Assembly (NCBI GenBank): GCA_013822685.1
Contig: PNKV01000006.1
Coordinates: 159,803-223,802, forward strand
Source of the DNA: Leptothrix sp. (in: b-proteobacteria)
GTDB lineage: Bacteria; Pseudomonadota; Gammaproteobacteria; Burkholderiales; Burkholderiaceae_C
Reading direction: 5' to 3'
DNA length: 64,000 nt
Shown: positions 45,322-53,402 of the stretch, piece by piece
Layout of the letters: each line of letters opens with the position of its first letter
Numbering within the stretch: the stretch's first letter is position 1
Made by a program: the position numbers and the translations under genes
The notes under the pieces: generated by a model
Database searches by the model: none
What the model saw: the letters and a program-made list of their open reading frames with translations, nothing else
Told to the model about the DNA's origin: nothing

Positions 45322-46557
45322 TCACGAAGGACGCTTCATCTGGCAAGACGTGGGCGTGCTGGCCACGTAAGCGTCGTAGGACTTGACCGGCGCAAAGGTC
45401 AGCCCCGTCTTCTCGACGTCGTAGGCGTTCTTGGCGTCCACCTTCTGCCACCTGGCGATGAACAAAGGCTGCTGGAGCTGGTGGTCAGCCTTGCGCATTT
45501 CAACCGGGCCATTGAAGCTGGTGAACTTCATGCCTTCCATTGCGGCGGCCACCTTGACGGGGTCGGTCGACTTGGCCTTGGCGATGCCCTCGGCCAGTAG
45601 CACCATGGCGGAGTAGCTGCCCGCCGAGTAGAAGTCGTCGTTGAAACGCTTCTTGAACTCGGCCAGCATCTTGCCGTACTCGCCGCCCATGTTGTAGTGC
45701 CCATAACCCACCTGGAAGACGCGGCCTTCAACGGCGGGGCCAAGCGCCGTGGGCGTGCCACCGAAGTTGGCGTAGTAGGTGTAGAACTTGGCGTTCAGGC
45801 CAGCGTCGTTGGCAGCCTTGACCAGCAGCGCCAGGTCGGAGCCCCAGTTGCCGGTGATCACCGTGTCAGCGCCAGAGGCCTTGATCTTGGCCACATAGGG
45901 TGAGAAATCACGCACCTGCGCGAGTGGGTGCAGGTCATCGCCCACGATCTGCACGTCCGGGCGCTTGCGGGCCAGGTTGGACTTGGCGAACTTGGACACC
46001 TGCTGGCCGTGTGCGTAGTTCTGGTTGATCAGGTAGACCTTCTTGATGTCGGTCTGGTCCTTCATGAAGGTCGTCAGCGCTTCCATCTTCATGGAGGTGT
46101 CGGCATCGAAGCGGAAGTGCCAGTAGCTGCACTTGCTGTTGGTCATGTCGGGATCCACCGCCGCGTAGTTCAGGTAGATCACTTCCTTGCCTGGATTGCG
46201 CTCGTTGTGCTTGTTCACGGCGTCCATCAGGGCCAGGCCGGCGCCCGAACCCAGGCCCTGCACCACGTAGCGCACCCCTTGGTCGACAGCCGACTTCAAG
46301 GCATTGAGTGTTTCCGCAGGGCTGAGCTTGTTGTCGATGCTGACGATTTCAAACTTCACGCCCGCCGGGTTGCTCGCGTTGAGCTTCTCGGCGATGTACT
46401 GGTAGGTCTTGAGCTGGTTTTGGCCCACGCTGGCCATCAAACCCGACAGTGGGTCAATCCATGCGACTTTGACCGTCTCACCTTTTTGGGCCATGGCGGC
46501 GCTGGCGCTCAGAGAGGCGGCCACAAAAATACTCAATGCTCGGCGTTGAAAGTTCAT
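45322..46557 (-). CDS. livK: Branched-chain-type ABC transporter substrate-binding protein
   Basis: This 411-residue periplasmic binding protein of the Peripla_BP_6 family has a signal peptide (about 1-23, cut near AMA|QKG). Its first domain holds VAWIDPLSGLMASVGQNQ and a ligand pocket near VVQGLGSGAGLAL. Relatives bind branched-chain amino acids, amides or aromatic/aliphatic carboxylates; the ligand is not readable. Because the transporter is embedded among acyl-CoA genes, a carboxylate ligand is a reasonable inference. It is first gene of livKHMGF, with overlapping inverted repeats upstream at 46598-46634. Confidence 0.9.
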   Translation of the reverse strand: MNFQRRALSIFVAASLSASAAMAQKGETVKVAWIDPLSGLMASVGQNQLKTYQYIAEKLNASNPAGVKFEIVSIDNKLSPAETLNALKSAVDQGVRYVVQGLGSGAGLALMDAVNKHNERNPGKEVIYLNYAAVDPDMTNSKCSYWHFRFDADTSMKMEALTTFMKDQTDIKKVYLINQNYAHGQQVSKFAKSNLARKRPDVQIVGDDLHPLAQVRDFSPYVAKIKASGADTVITGNWGSDLALLVKAANDAGLNAKFYTYYANFGGTPTALGPAVEGRVFQVGYGHYNMGGEYGKMLAEFKKRFNDDFYSAGSYSAMVLLAEGIAKAKSTDPVKVAAAMEGMKFTSFNGPVEMRKADHQLQQPLFIARWQKVDAKNAYDVEKTGLTFAPVKSYDAYVASTPTSCQMKRPS

Positions 46558-46597
46558 TGCTGTTTCCTCGGTGGGGTATCGACCAGATACAGAGATT

Positions 46598-46618
46598 ACC
46601 CCCCCTAACCCGGGGGGT
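46598..46618. promoter_or_regulatory. Inverted repeat ACCCCCC-N7-GGGGGGT upstream of livK
   Basis: Seven-base perfect arms, 41-61 bp upstream of the livK ATG. It overlaps a second inverted repeat at 46615-46634. It is a candidate operator for an unidentified regulator. Confidence 0.45.
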
Positions 46619-46634
46619 CATTCAGGGATGACCC
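46615..46634. promoter_or_regulatory. Inverted repeat GGGTCAT-N6-ATGACCC upstream of livK
   Basis: Seven-base perfect arms. It contains the TGACC/GGTCA half-sites also found, in opposite orientation, in the TetR operator at 48919-48936. Confidence 0.45.
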
Positions 46635-46679
46635 GATATTCCTACATTTCCGGACTGAATCCAACCTGCCACGGCCATG

Positions 46680-46703
46680 AAAAAAGCGCCCCTCAGGGCG
46701 CTT
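46680..46703 (-). terminator. Rho-independent terminator after the acyl-CoA ligase
   Basis: On the minus strand AAGCGCCC pairs with GGGCGCTT around TGAG, followed by a run of T residues. It lies 20 bp past the ligase stop, before the livK promoter region. Confidence 0.85.
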
Positions 46704-46722
46704 CGTGGCGGGTCTGGACAGA

Positions 46723-48354
46723 TCAAACCGTGGGCAGCTGGTGGTCCTTGAACTGCTCGCGCAGCTTCAACTTGTAGATCTTGCCCGTGGCGGTGTGGGG
46801 GATCTCATCGGTGAAGACCACGTCGTCGGGCGTCTGCCACTTGGGGATCTTGCCGTCGTAGAAGGCCAGGATCTCTTCGCGGGTCACTTCAGCGCCGGGC
46901 TTCTTCACCACAACCAGCAAGGGGCGCTCGTCCCACTTGGGGTGGCAGGCCGCAATCGCCGCGGCCTCGTGGATGGCCGGGTGGCCCATCGCCACGTTCT
47001 CGAGATCGATCGAGCTGATCCATTCGCCACCCGACTTGATCACGTCCTTGGAACGGTCGGTGATCTGCATGTAGCCGTCGGCGTCGATGGTGGCCACGTC
47101 GCCCGTGGGGAACCAGCCGCCGTGCAAGGGCGACTTGTCGACCTTGAAGTAGCTGTTGATGATCCAGTGGCCGCGCACTTCCAGGTCGCCTGGCGTCTTG
47201 CCGTCCCAAGGCAGCGTCTTGCCTTCGGCATCGACGATGCGCATGTCCACGCCATAGATGCCCTTGCCCTGCTTTTCAAGGATGCGCTGTTTGGCGTCCT
47301 TGGACATGTCGGCATGCTTGGCCTTGAGGCGGCTGAGCGTGCCCAGCGGCGACATCTCGGTCATGCCCCAAGCGTGGATCACCTCGACCCCGAAGTCATC
47401 CTGCAGCGTCTTGATCATGGCGGGCGGGCAAGCGGCGCCACCAATCACGGTGCTCTTGAAGGTGCTGAACTTCAGGTTGTTGGATTTGACGTGGTTGAGC
47501 AAGCCCAGCCAGATGGTCGGCACGCCAGCGCTGAAGGTGACCTTCTCGGTCTCGAACAGGTTGAACAGCGAAGCGCCATCCAGGTGGTGGCCCGGCAGCA
47601 CCAGCTTGCAGCCGATGAGGGCGGCCGTGTAAGGCAGGCCCCAGGCGTTGACGTGGAACATGGGCACCACGGGCAGCACGGTGTCCTTCGAGGCCACGTT
47701 CATGGCATCGGGCAAGGCCGCGGCGTAGGCGTGCAGCACGGTGGAGCGGTGCGAGTACAGCGCGCCCTTGGGGTTGCCGGTTGTGCCCGAGGTGTAGCAC
47801 AGGCTGGCGGCGGTGTTCTCGTCAAAGTCGGGCCACTGGTAGTTGCCGTCCTCGGCGGCCAGCAGCTCTTCGTAGCACAACAGGTTCGGGATCGACGACT
47901 CCTTGGGCATGTGCTCGCGCGCGGCCATCACCACCACGTGCTTGACGGTGGGCAGCATGGCAGCGAGCTTGTCGACCAGAGGGAAGATGTTCAGGTCAAC
48001 GAACAGGACCTTGTCCTCGGCGTCGTTGATGATCCAGGCCACCTGCTGCGGGAACAGGCGGGGGTTGATGGTGTGGCACACCAGCTCGGAGCCCGAGACA
48101 CCGTAATAGATCTCAACGTGGCGGTAGCCGTTCCAGGCCAGGGTGCCGACACGGTCACCGGCCTGCAGGCCCAGGCGGGCCAGGGCTTGGGCCAGCTTAC
48201 GCGCGCGCACGTCCACCTCGGTCCAGGTGGTGCGGTGCATGTCGCCTTCGACCCGCTTGGAGACGATCTCGACATCTCCGTTGTGACGCGAGGCGTGCGT
48301 CAACAACGACGAGATCGTCAAGGGCATGTGCATCATTTGGCCCATCAGGCTCAT
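46723..48354 (-). CDS. Long/medium-chain acyl-CoA ligase (AMP-forming)
   Basis: This 543-residue ANL-superfamily enzyme has the P-loop [20 protein letters not shown], the A4/A5 region [28 protein letters not shown] and [18 protein letters not shown]. The C-terminal catalytic lysine is in [13 protein letters not shown]. It activates a carboxylate with ATP and CoA. Close relatives act on medium- or long-chain fatty acids or dimethylsulfoniopropionate-derived acids. The ATG at 48354 ([13 protein letters not shown]) is chosen; the upstream in-frame codons add an unlikely tail. It probably feeds the acyl-CoA dehydrogenase in this cluster. Confidence 0.92.
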   Translation of the reverse strand: MSLMGQMMHMPLTISSLLTHASRHNGDVEIVSKRVEGDMHRTTWTEVDVRARKLAQALARLGLQAGDRVGTLAWNGYRHVEIYYGVSGSELVCHTINPRLFPQQVAWIINDAEDKVLFVDLNIFPLVDKLAAMLPTVKHVVVMAAREHMPKESSIPNLLCYEELLAAEDGNYQWPDFDENTAASLCYTSGTTGNPKGALYSHRSTVLHAYAAALPDAMNVASKDTVLPVVPMFHVNAWGLPYTAALIGCKLVLPGHHLDGASLFNLFETEKVTFSAGVPTIWLGLLNHVKSNNLKFSTFKSTVIGGAACPPAMIKTLQDDFGVEVIHAWGMTEMSPLGTLSRLKAKHADMSKDAKQRILEKQGKGIYGVDMRIVDAEGKTLPWDGKTPGDLEVRGHWIINSYFKVDKSPLHGGWFPTGDVATIDADGYMQITDRSKDVIKSGGEWISSIDLENVAMGHPAIHEAAAIAACHPKWDERPLLVVVKKPGAEVTREEILAFYDGKIPKWQTPDDVVFTDEIPHTATGKIYKLKLREQFKDHQLPTV

Positions 48355-48401
48355 TGGCGGCTCCAGAAATGTGAGGACAGGAAATTCAGACAATGATCAT
48401 A

Positions 48402-48425
48402 GTCAAATTTTGACCAGTTACCAAC
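48402..48425. promoter_or_regulatory. Operator-like sequence upstream of the acyl-CoA ligase
   Basis: A perfect inverted repeat GTCAAA-T-TTTGAC (48402-48414) overlaps TGACCAGTTACCAAC (48411-48425). The latter equals the TetR-operator region 48921-48943 with eight bases removed. It sits about 50-70 bp before the ligase start. Confidence 0.4.
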
Positions 48426-48450
48426 AGGGTGTTTTCGCTTGAATGCCTGA

Positions 48451-48894
48451 TCAGGTTTCCGCCACTTGCAGCTTCTGCACCGCCAGCGCGAAGTCTGCTG
48501 GCAAGCTGGTGGGGCGGCGTGTGACGCGGTCCACGTACACATGCACGAAGTGCCCGCTGGCCGCCGACAAGGGCTGTCCTTCGTCGAACAACCCGATTTC
48601 GTAGCGCACGCTGCTGCTGCCAATCTTGGTCACGCGGATGCCGGCCTCGACATTGCGCGGGAAGGCCAAAGGCGCGAAGTAATTGCAATGGGTCTCCACC
48701 ACCAGGCCGATCACGCCACCGTCGTGGATGTCCAGCACGCCGGCTTCAATCAGGTAGCGGTTCACCGCCGAATCAAAATAGCTGTAATAAGTGACGTTGT
48801 TGACATGCCCGTAGATGTCGTTGTCCATCCAGCGGGTCGAGATGGTGTCAAAGTGCGCGTAAGCACTGCGGGGTTGGGGTTGAGCGCGTTCCAT
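48451..48894 (-). CDS. Acyl-CoA thioesterase, hot-dog fold (YbgC/4HBT type)
   Basis: This 147-residue protein has the 4-hydroxybenzoyl-CoA thioesterase pattern: WMDNDIYGHVNNVTYYSYFD, with the catalytic Asp/His-type loop DNDIYGHVNN, and later SSSVRYEIGLF. It would hydrolyse acyl-CoA and recycle CoA in the pathway. The only good start is ATG 48894. It is transcribed divergently from the TetR gene, sharing the palindromic operator between them, and lies 96 bp upstream of the acyl-CoA ligase on the same strand. Confidence 0.88.
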   Translation of the reverse strand: MERAQPQPRSAYAHFDTISTRWMDNDIYGHVNNVTYYSYFDSAVNRYLIEAGVLDIHDGGVIGLVVETHCNYFAPLAFPRNVEAGIRVTKIGSSSVRYEIGLFDEGQPLSAASGHFVHVYVDRVTRRPTSLPADFALAVQKLQVAET

Positions 48895-48918
48895 GCAAAT
48901 GATTATTAACGCTACATT

Positions 48919-48936
48919 ACTGACCAGTCGGTCAGT
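48919..48936. promoter_or_regulatory. Palindromic TetR-type operator
   Basis: ACTGACC-AGTC-GGTCAGT, a perfect 7-bp inverted repeat of 18 bp. It lies between the divergent thioesterase (start 48894) and TetR (start 48979) genes. Position and symmetry are as expected for autoregulation by the adjacent TetR protein. Confidence 0.7.
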
Positions 48937-48978
48937 TACCAACGCCAGCCCTTGTCTGCCATCAAAAAATCCTGCCCT

Positions 48979-49620
48979 GTGACCTCGCTGATCCAATCGG
49001 TCGGGCCGGGTCGCCAGCGCCGCAAGGCAGCCCGGCCTCAAGAGTTGCTGGAAGCCGCCCTGACGCTGTTCGTCGAAAAAGGCTTTGCCGCCACGCGCAC
49101 TGAAGAAGTGGCCCGCCTGGCCGGCGTCTCAAAAGGCACCTTGTACCTGTACTACCCGAGCAAGGAAGAATTGTTCAAGGCTGTGGTGCGCACCCACCTG
49201 GTCGAAGTCATTGCCGAGGGCAGCGGCATCGTGGAGCAGTTCGAAGGCCCCACCTCCGAGTTGCTGCATTTGCTGGCCCACACGTGGTGGTCTCGTGTTG
49301 GCGCATCCAAGGCGTCCGGGATCATGCTGGTCATCATCACCGAGGCCAACAACTTCCCTGACCTGATCCAGTTCTACATGGACGAAGTGGTGGCGCCCGC
49401 GCACGCCATGCTGACCAGGGCCGTGCAACGCGGCATGGACCGAGGCGAGTTCCGCGACATGGATGTGAGCGCCGTGGTTCACGCCTTGATCGCGCCCGTG
49501 CACTTCCTGGTGCTTTACCGGCATTGCTCGGCCGCCTGTTCGGTCAACCCTGTCCCCTTGGACCCACCGCAATTCATTGCCACGCAAATCGAGCTCTTGC
49601 TTCGTGGTTTGGTGAAATGA
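48979..49620 (+). CDS. TetR family transcriptional regulator
   Basis: This regulator of about 213 residues has the TetR helix-turn-helix ELLEAALTLFVEKGFAATRT and VARLAGVSKGTLYLYYPSKEELFK, then an all-helical ligand/dimer domain (TetR_C-type). The start is uncertain: GTG 48979 is taken, with a TTG at 48952 possible. It is divergent from the thioesterase gene, and the palindrome in between is probably its operator. It likely represses the acyl-CoA genes when no acyl ligand is bound, though the ligand is unknown. Confidence 0.88.
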   Translation: MTSLIQSVGPGRQRRKAARPQELLEAALTLFVEKGFAATRTEEVARLAGVSKGTLYLYYPSKEELFKAVVRTHLVEVIAEGSGIVEQFEGPTSELLHLLAHTWWSRVGASKASGIMLVIITEANNFPDLIQFYMDEVVAPAHAMLTRAVQRGMDRGEFRDMDVSAVVHALIAPVHFLVLYRHCSAACSVNPVPLDPPQFIATQIELLLRGLVK

Positions 49621-49721
49621 CCAAAAATGCCCACCGTTTTCCGTTGTCCGGGCACTGCAGTTCTTAAAATCCCTGCTTTTTCCCAATATTTAACTTCTCC
49701 GACTGCACCTAGGATGTCTTC

Positions 49722-50375
49722 ATGAACGTCGAACAAGCCCGCTTCAACATGATCGAACAGCAGATCCGCCCTTGGGATGTGCTGGACAGCTCCATCCTGT
49801 CCCTGTTGTCCGTCGTGCGCCGCGAAGACTTCGTGCCCGAAGCCCATAAGTCCTTGGCTTTCATGGACCTGGAAGTGCCCTTGCCTGGTGGCCGGGCCAT
49901 GCTCGCGCCCAAGCTGGAAGCCCGCCTGGTGCAAGACCTGAACCTGGGCAAGCGCGACACCGTGCTGCACATCGGAGCCGGCACCGGCTACGTCACCGCC
50001 CTGCTCGCTCACAAAGCCCAGCGCGTCATCGGCCTCGAAGCCCAGGCTGATCTGGTCCAGGCAGCCCGCAACAACCTGCGCCGCGCTGGCGTCAACAACG
50101 CAGAGATCGTTCAGTCCGACGGCGCCGAGGGCTTTCCTGCGCAAGCACCCTTTGGCGCCATCTTGCTGACAGGCTCAGTGGCCACGGTGCCGCAAGCCCT
50201 GCTGGACCAGCTCAAGGAAGGTGGCCGCCTGCTGGCCATCGTGGGCGAAGAGCCCATCATGCGTGCCCGTTTGTTCACGCGCTTGGGCAACGGCCAGTTC
50301 AGCAGCGAAGACCTGTTCGACACCACCGCACCTCGCCTGGCTGGCTTTGTCATTCCCAGCCGCTTCCACTTCTGA
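49722..50375 (+). CDS. Protein-L-isoaspartate O-methyltransferase family protein
   Basis: This 217-residue cytoplasmic methyltransferase has the start MNVEQARFNMIEQQIRPWDV and SAM-binding motif VLHIGAGTGYVTALLA (about 85-100), then VIGLEAQ. Family members repair isoaspartyl residues. This Burkholderiales version is the one that sits before tolC, and its substrate has not been confirmed. It is followed by tolC after 13 bp and is probably co-transcribed with it. Confidence 0.88.
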   Translation: MNVEQARFNMIEQQIRPWDVLDSSILSLLSVVRREDFVPEAHKSLAFMDLEVPLPGGRAMLAPKLEARLVQDLNLGKRDTVLHIGAGTGYVTALLAHKAQRVIGLEAQADLVQAARNNLRRAGVNNAEIVQSDGAEGFPAQAPFGAILLTGSVATVPQALLDQLKEGGRLLAIVGEEPIMRARLFTRLGNGQFSSEDLFDTTAPRLAGFVIPSRFHF

Positions 50376-50388
50376 CAGGATTCAAAAG

Positions 50389-51780
50389 ATGTCCCCGAAC
50401 TCGAAACGCCCCGCTCTGCGCCCAGTGGTTTGCGCAGCGGCCATTGTGCTGATGAGCATGTCCAGTTGGGCCAGTGCTCAAACACAGCAGGCGCGAGCCC
50501 AGTCATTGGTGGAACTCTTTCAAGCGGCCAAAAGCTATGACGCCGCCTACCTGTCGGCCAAGTCGGAAGCCGACTCTGCCCAATACAAGGCGGCCCAAGC
50601 GGATGCCTTGCGTCTGCCCACGGTGGGCTTCAGAGGCACCATCGACCGCACCTACCTCGACTCCAGCGCACCGGGCCTGGCTGGCGAGGCGGCCAGTGGC
50701 TATGGCACAAAGAAGACCTTCGGCCTGTCGGCCAAGCAACCGCTGTTCAACCGCGCCAACGACGCCGATGTGGGCCGGGGCCAACAAGCGCTGGTGGCCG
50801 CGCAAGCGAGCCTGAAATCGGCCGAGGACGACTTGGTTGTGCGGCTCACGCAGGCCTACTTTGATGTGCTCGCCGCCCAAGACATCCTGAACACGTCGCA
50901 GACCAACAAGAAGGCGCTGTCCGAGCAACTGGCCGCGGCCAAGCGCAATTTTGAAGTCGGCAACGCGACCATCACGGACACCCGCGAAGCCCAGGCACGC
51001 TTTGACCTGGCCGGCGCCCAGGAAATCGCAGCCACCAACGACCTGCGCGTCAAGGGCCTGGCCCTGGACCAACTGGTGGGCCAGATCGATGTCAAGCCCC
51101 GGCCCTTGATGACCCCCGTGAACCTGCCCGTGCTGATGCCCTCATCGGTGGACGAGTGGACCTCACAAACTGCGCAATCACCCACGGTCCGCAAGGCCGA
51201 GGTGGCGCTGGCACTGGCCAAGCTGGACACCGCCAAAGCCCGCGCCGGCCACATGCCCACCTTGGATGCCACCGCAACCATCGCCAACACGGACATCGAC
51301 AGCAATGCACCTGGTGCTGCCGCAGCCCAGGTTGCTGGCAGCGCTGGCACCACGGCAGCGGTCGGCCTTGAGTTGAACGTTCCCTTGTTCGCTGGTTTTG
51401 CAGTGCAGAACCGCATCAAGGAAACACTGGTCGGCGAAGAGAAGGCCGAGCACGACCTCGAAAACGCCAAGCGCACCATCACCCTGGGCACGCGTCAAGC
51501 CTTCCTGGTGGTTCAGTCCGGCATGGCTCAGGTCAAGGCCTATGAAGCCGCTGAAAGCTCGGCCAAGCTGGCGCTGGAAGCCACGCAACTGGGCTACCGC
51601 GTGGGCGTGCGCATCAACAAGGATGTGCTGGACGCGCAGAACCTGGTAGCCAACACGCAGAAGGACCTCTACAAGGCCCGGTACGACGTATTGGTGGCCA
51701 GCATGCGGCTTCGCCAAGCCAGCGGCACGCTCAAGCCCGAAGACCTGGACACCTTCAACAAGCTGCTGGCACCACAGTGA
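50389..51780 (+). CDS. tolC: TolC family outer-membrane channel protein
   Basis: This 463-residue exported protein has a signal peptide (about 10-30, cut near ASA|QTQ) and the two tandem outer-membrane-efflux repeats of TolC. Examples are YFDVLAAQDILNTSQTNKKA in the first and AFLVVQSGMAQVKAYE in the second. It forms a trimeric beta-barrel and alpha tunnel that connects to inner-membrane pumps or type I secretion systems. No pump genes lie nearby. The ATG at 50389 follows the ribosome-binding AGGA; a terminator follows the stop. Confidence 0.93.
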   Translation: MSPNSKRPALRPVVCAAAIVLMSMSSWASAQTQQARAQSLVELFQAAKSYDAAYLSAKSEADSAQYKAAQADALRLPTVGFRGTIDRTYLDSSAPGLAGEAASGYGTKKTFGLSAKQPLFNRANDADVGRGQQALVAAQASLKSAEDDLVVRLTQAYFDVLAAQDILNTSQTNKKALSEQLAAAKRNFEVGNATITDTREAQARFDLAGAQEIAATNDLRVKGLALDQLVGQIDVKPRPLMTPVNLPVLMPSSVDEWTSQTAQSPTVRKAEVALALAKLDTAKARAGHMPTLDATATIANTDIDSNAPGAAAAQVAGSAGTTAAVGLELNVPLFAGFAVQNRIKETLVGEEKAEHDLENAKRTITLGTRQAFLVVQSGMAQVKAYEAAESSAKLALEATQLGYRVGVRINKDVLDAQNLVANTQKDLYKARYDVLVASMRLRQASGTLKPEDLDTFNKLLAPQ

Positions 51781-51804
51781 ACCAACAGCCCCTTTGAAGC
51801 CCCC

Positions 51805-51828
51805 AAGCCCGCCTCGTGCGGGCTTTTT
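51805..51828 (+). terminator. Rho-independent terminator after tolC
   Basis: Perfect 7-bp stem AGCCCGC/GCGGGCT with a 5-nt loop, followed by five T residues, 25 bp past the tolC stop. Confidence 0.88.
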
Positions 51829-51861
51829 CTTGGCCCCTAGTTTGTCAGTGACAGTCCCCCT

Positions 51862-51892
51862 AGCCCTAGGGAACGCCACGAAGTTAGGGGTA
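51862..51892 (+). promoter_or_regulatory. CCCTAGGG palindrome and TAGGGGTA box upstream of an exported-protein gene
   Basis: AGCCCTAGGGA (51862-51872) also occurs at 12661-12671 before the orphan lipoprotein gene. TAGGGGTA (51885-51892) also occurs before cyoA. Both lie about 100-130 bp before the ATG at 51990. A common regulator is inferred only. Confidence 0.3.
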
Positions 51893-51989
51893 TGGCGCCA
51901 CCCTGAATGAACAGACATTGCGGCCATCCGATCAAGAACCCGGTCGGTGTCACACAGCCACATCAGTCAACCCATTCAAGGAGCAAACC

Positions 51990-52646
51990 ATGAAACATGC
52001 CCACCACCGCCTCACCGCAGGCGTCCTTCTCAGCCTGGCCGCCATCAGCAGCGCCATGGCCATCGACGGCGTTGAAACCTTCACCAGCGGCGGCAGCTTC
52101 TTCAAGCGCGTGGTCACCAACACCAACCCGCAGACCACCAGCACCACCGTGTTCCAGGACCTGCCCTCGGCGGGCACCACCATCTTCGTGCCGCCTCAAA
52201 CCGCTGTGCTCGTGAGTGCACGGTTTGATGCAGAGGCCCGCTGCAGCAGCAACACCGGCAACGCGGCGCAGGACTGGTGTGAAGCGCAGATCCTGATCGG
52301 AGGCGTCGAAGGCAGCCCTCAGGCCAGCACCTTTGGCCCGGACACCTACGCGCTCAAGAGCACCAACGCTGGCGCTGAAACCACGGCATCGTGGGCCGCG
52401 CAAAGCTTCAGCCGCCATCGCTGCATCCGCAACACCTCCACGGCCCCCATGGCCGTGAACGTGAAGGTGCAATGGAAGGTGACCAACTTTGGTGGCAGCG
52501 CCCCGGAGTTCTGGGCCGATGACTCCGCGCTGGCCATCGACATGTCGCGCGACTGCACCGTCTCCACACCCACCACGCCCAGCACCTTCGGCGCGGCTGC
52601 CGCCAAGGCCGCCAACGCCTCCGACGCTCAATCAACCGCCCGGTAA
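51990..52646 (+). CDS. Exported protein of unknown function
   Basis: This 218-residue protein has a Sec signal peptide (about 1-24, cut near AMA|IDG). The mature part is rich in Thr, Ser and Ala, with five cysteines and a predicted beta-rich body (STTVFQDLPSAGTTIFVPPQ, VQWKVTNFGGSAPEFW). The C-terminal 25 residues are low complexity (AAAAKAANASDAQST). I do not recognise a domain. A strong ribosome-binding sequence (AAGGAG) precedes the ATG. It is followed after 6 bp by the PEP-CTERM gene, so the two are probably made together and act at the cell surface. Confidence 0.78.
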   Translation: MKHAHHRLTAGVLLSLAAISSAMAIDGVETFTSGGSFFKRVVTNTNPQTTSTTVFQDLPSAGTTIFVPPQTAVLVSARFDAEARCSSNTGNAAQDWCEAQILIGGVEGSPQASTFGPDTYALKSTNAGAETTASWAAQSFSRHRCIRNTSTAPMAVNVKVQWKVTNFGGSAPEFWADDSALAIDMSRDCTVSTPTTPSTFGAAAAKAANASDAQSTAR

Positions 52647-52652
52647 ACCACC

Positions 52653-53339
52653 ATGAAACAACACACCCCCCACCTCCAACGTCTGGCCGCCGCTGCGCTG
52701 CTCGCCATCGCCGCCACCAGCGGGGCCCACGCGGCCAACGTCACCCTCTTCGGTGACCGCACCGCCTTCCTCACGGCCATTGGCGCAGCACCCGTGGTCA
52801 CGCAAGACTTCGAATCCTTTGCCGATGGCGCAAACATGTCGGGCGTGGACATCCTGCCCGGCGTGTCGGTCTCGACCAACCTGGCCAACCTTGAGGTTTT
52901 CCAGGGCTCTGGTGACAAGGAGCTGTTCGCCACCACGCGCGACTTGCCCGAGGCCGAGTACCACATCAATGTCGCTGGCCTCTACAAGTCATTTGGTTTT
53001 GACATCGACGCCTTCGATCCCGCCACGCCCGGCCCTGGCTTCCTGGACTTCTACTTTGCCGATGGCGACACCACCTACCAGGGCATCCCCGTGCTGCCTT
53101 TGAACGCCACCGAAAACACCCCCTTGTTCCAAGGCATCATCAGTGACACCGCCATCACGAAGATCGTCTGGCGCGAAGGCCCGGAGATCGGCGGCATCAA
53201 CTGCTGCGAAGAAACCGCGCTCGACAACTTTGTGGCCGTGCAAGCCGTGCCAGAACCCAGCACGACGCTGATGCTCCTGGGCGGATTGGGCCTGCTGGGC
53301 CTGCCCGCTGTGCGGCGCCGGATGGGTTGGATGCGCTGA
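52653..53339 (+). CDS. PEP-CTERM sorting domain protein
   Basis: This 228-residue protein has a signal peptide (cut near AHA|ANV), a beta-rich extracellular domain, and the C-terminal sorting signal VPEPSTTLMLLGGLGLLGLP followed by an Arg-rich end. The PEP motif plus hydrophobic helix plus basic tail is what exosortase EpsH-type enzymes recognise when anchoring proteins in exopolysaccharide-producing bacteria. No exosortase or EPS gene is in this window. It lies 6 bp after the unknown exported protein. Confidence 0.9.
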   Translation: MKQHTPHLQRLAAAALLAIAATSGAHAANVTLFGDRTAFLTAIGAAPVVTQDFESFADGANMSGVDILPGVSVSTNLANLEVFQGSGDKELFATTRDLPEAEYHINVAGLYKSFGFDIDAFDPATPGPGFLDFYFADGDTTYQGIPVLPLNATENTPLFQGIISDTAITKIVWREGPEIGGINCCEETALDNFVAVQAVPEPSTTLMLLGGLGLLGLPAVRRRMGWMR

Positions 53340-53362
53340 TTGAACCTGCGTGCCCAATGAGA

Positions 53363-53395
53363 AAAGGCCCCAGTGCGATTAACACTGGGGCCTTT
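53363..53395. terminator. Bidirectional terminator
   Basis: Perfect 13-bp stem AAAGGCCCCAGTG/CACTGGGGCCTTT with a 7-nt loop, with A-rich flanks on one side and T-rich on the other. It serves the PEP-CTERM gene on the plus strand and tRNA-Thr on the minus strand. Confidence 0.85.
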
Positions 53396-53402
53396 GTCTA
53401 CT

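Noticed and set aside
46705..48396. Open frame of 563 codons on the plus strand
   Set aside because: Antisense to the acyl-CoA ligase with shadow-type composition; it also crosses the ligase terminator.
48952..48978. TTG start extending the TetR regulator
   Set aside because: Neither start has a good ribosome-binding site. GTG is the commoner codon, so the extension is mentioned but not used.
51885..51910. Possible sigma-54 promoter before the exported protein at 51990
   Set aside because: GGTATGGCGCCACCCTGA has the GG but not the GC ten bases on, unlike the full match at 24823.
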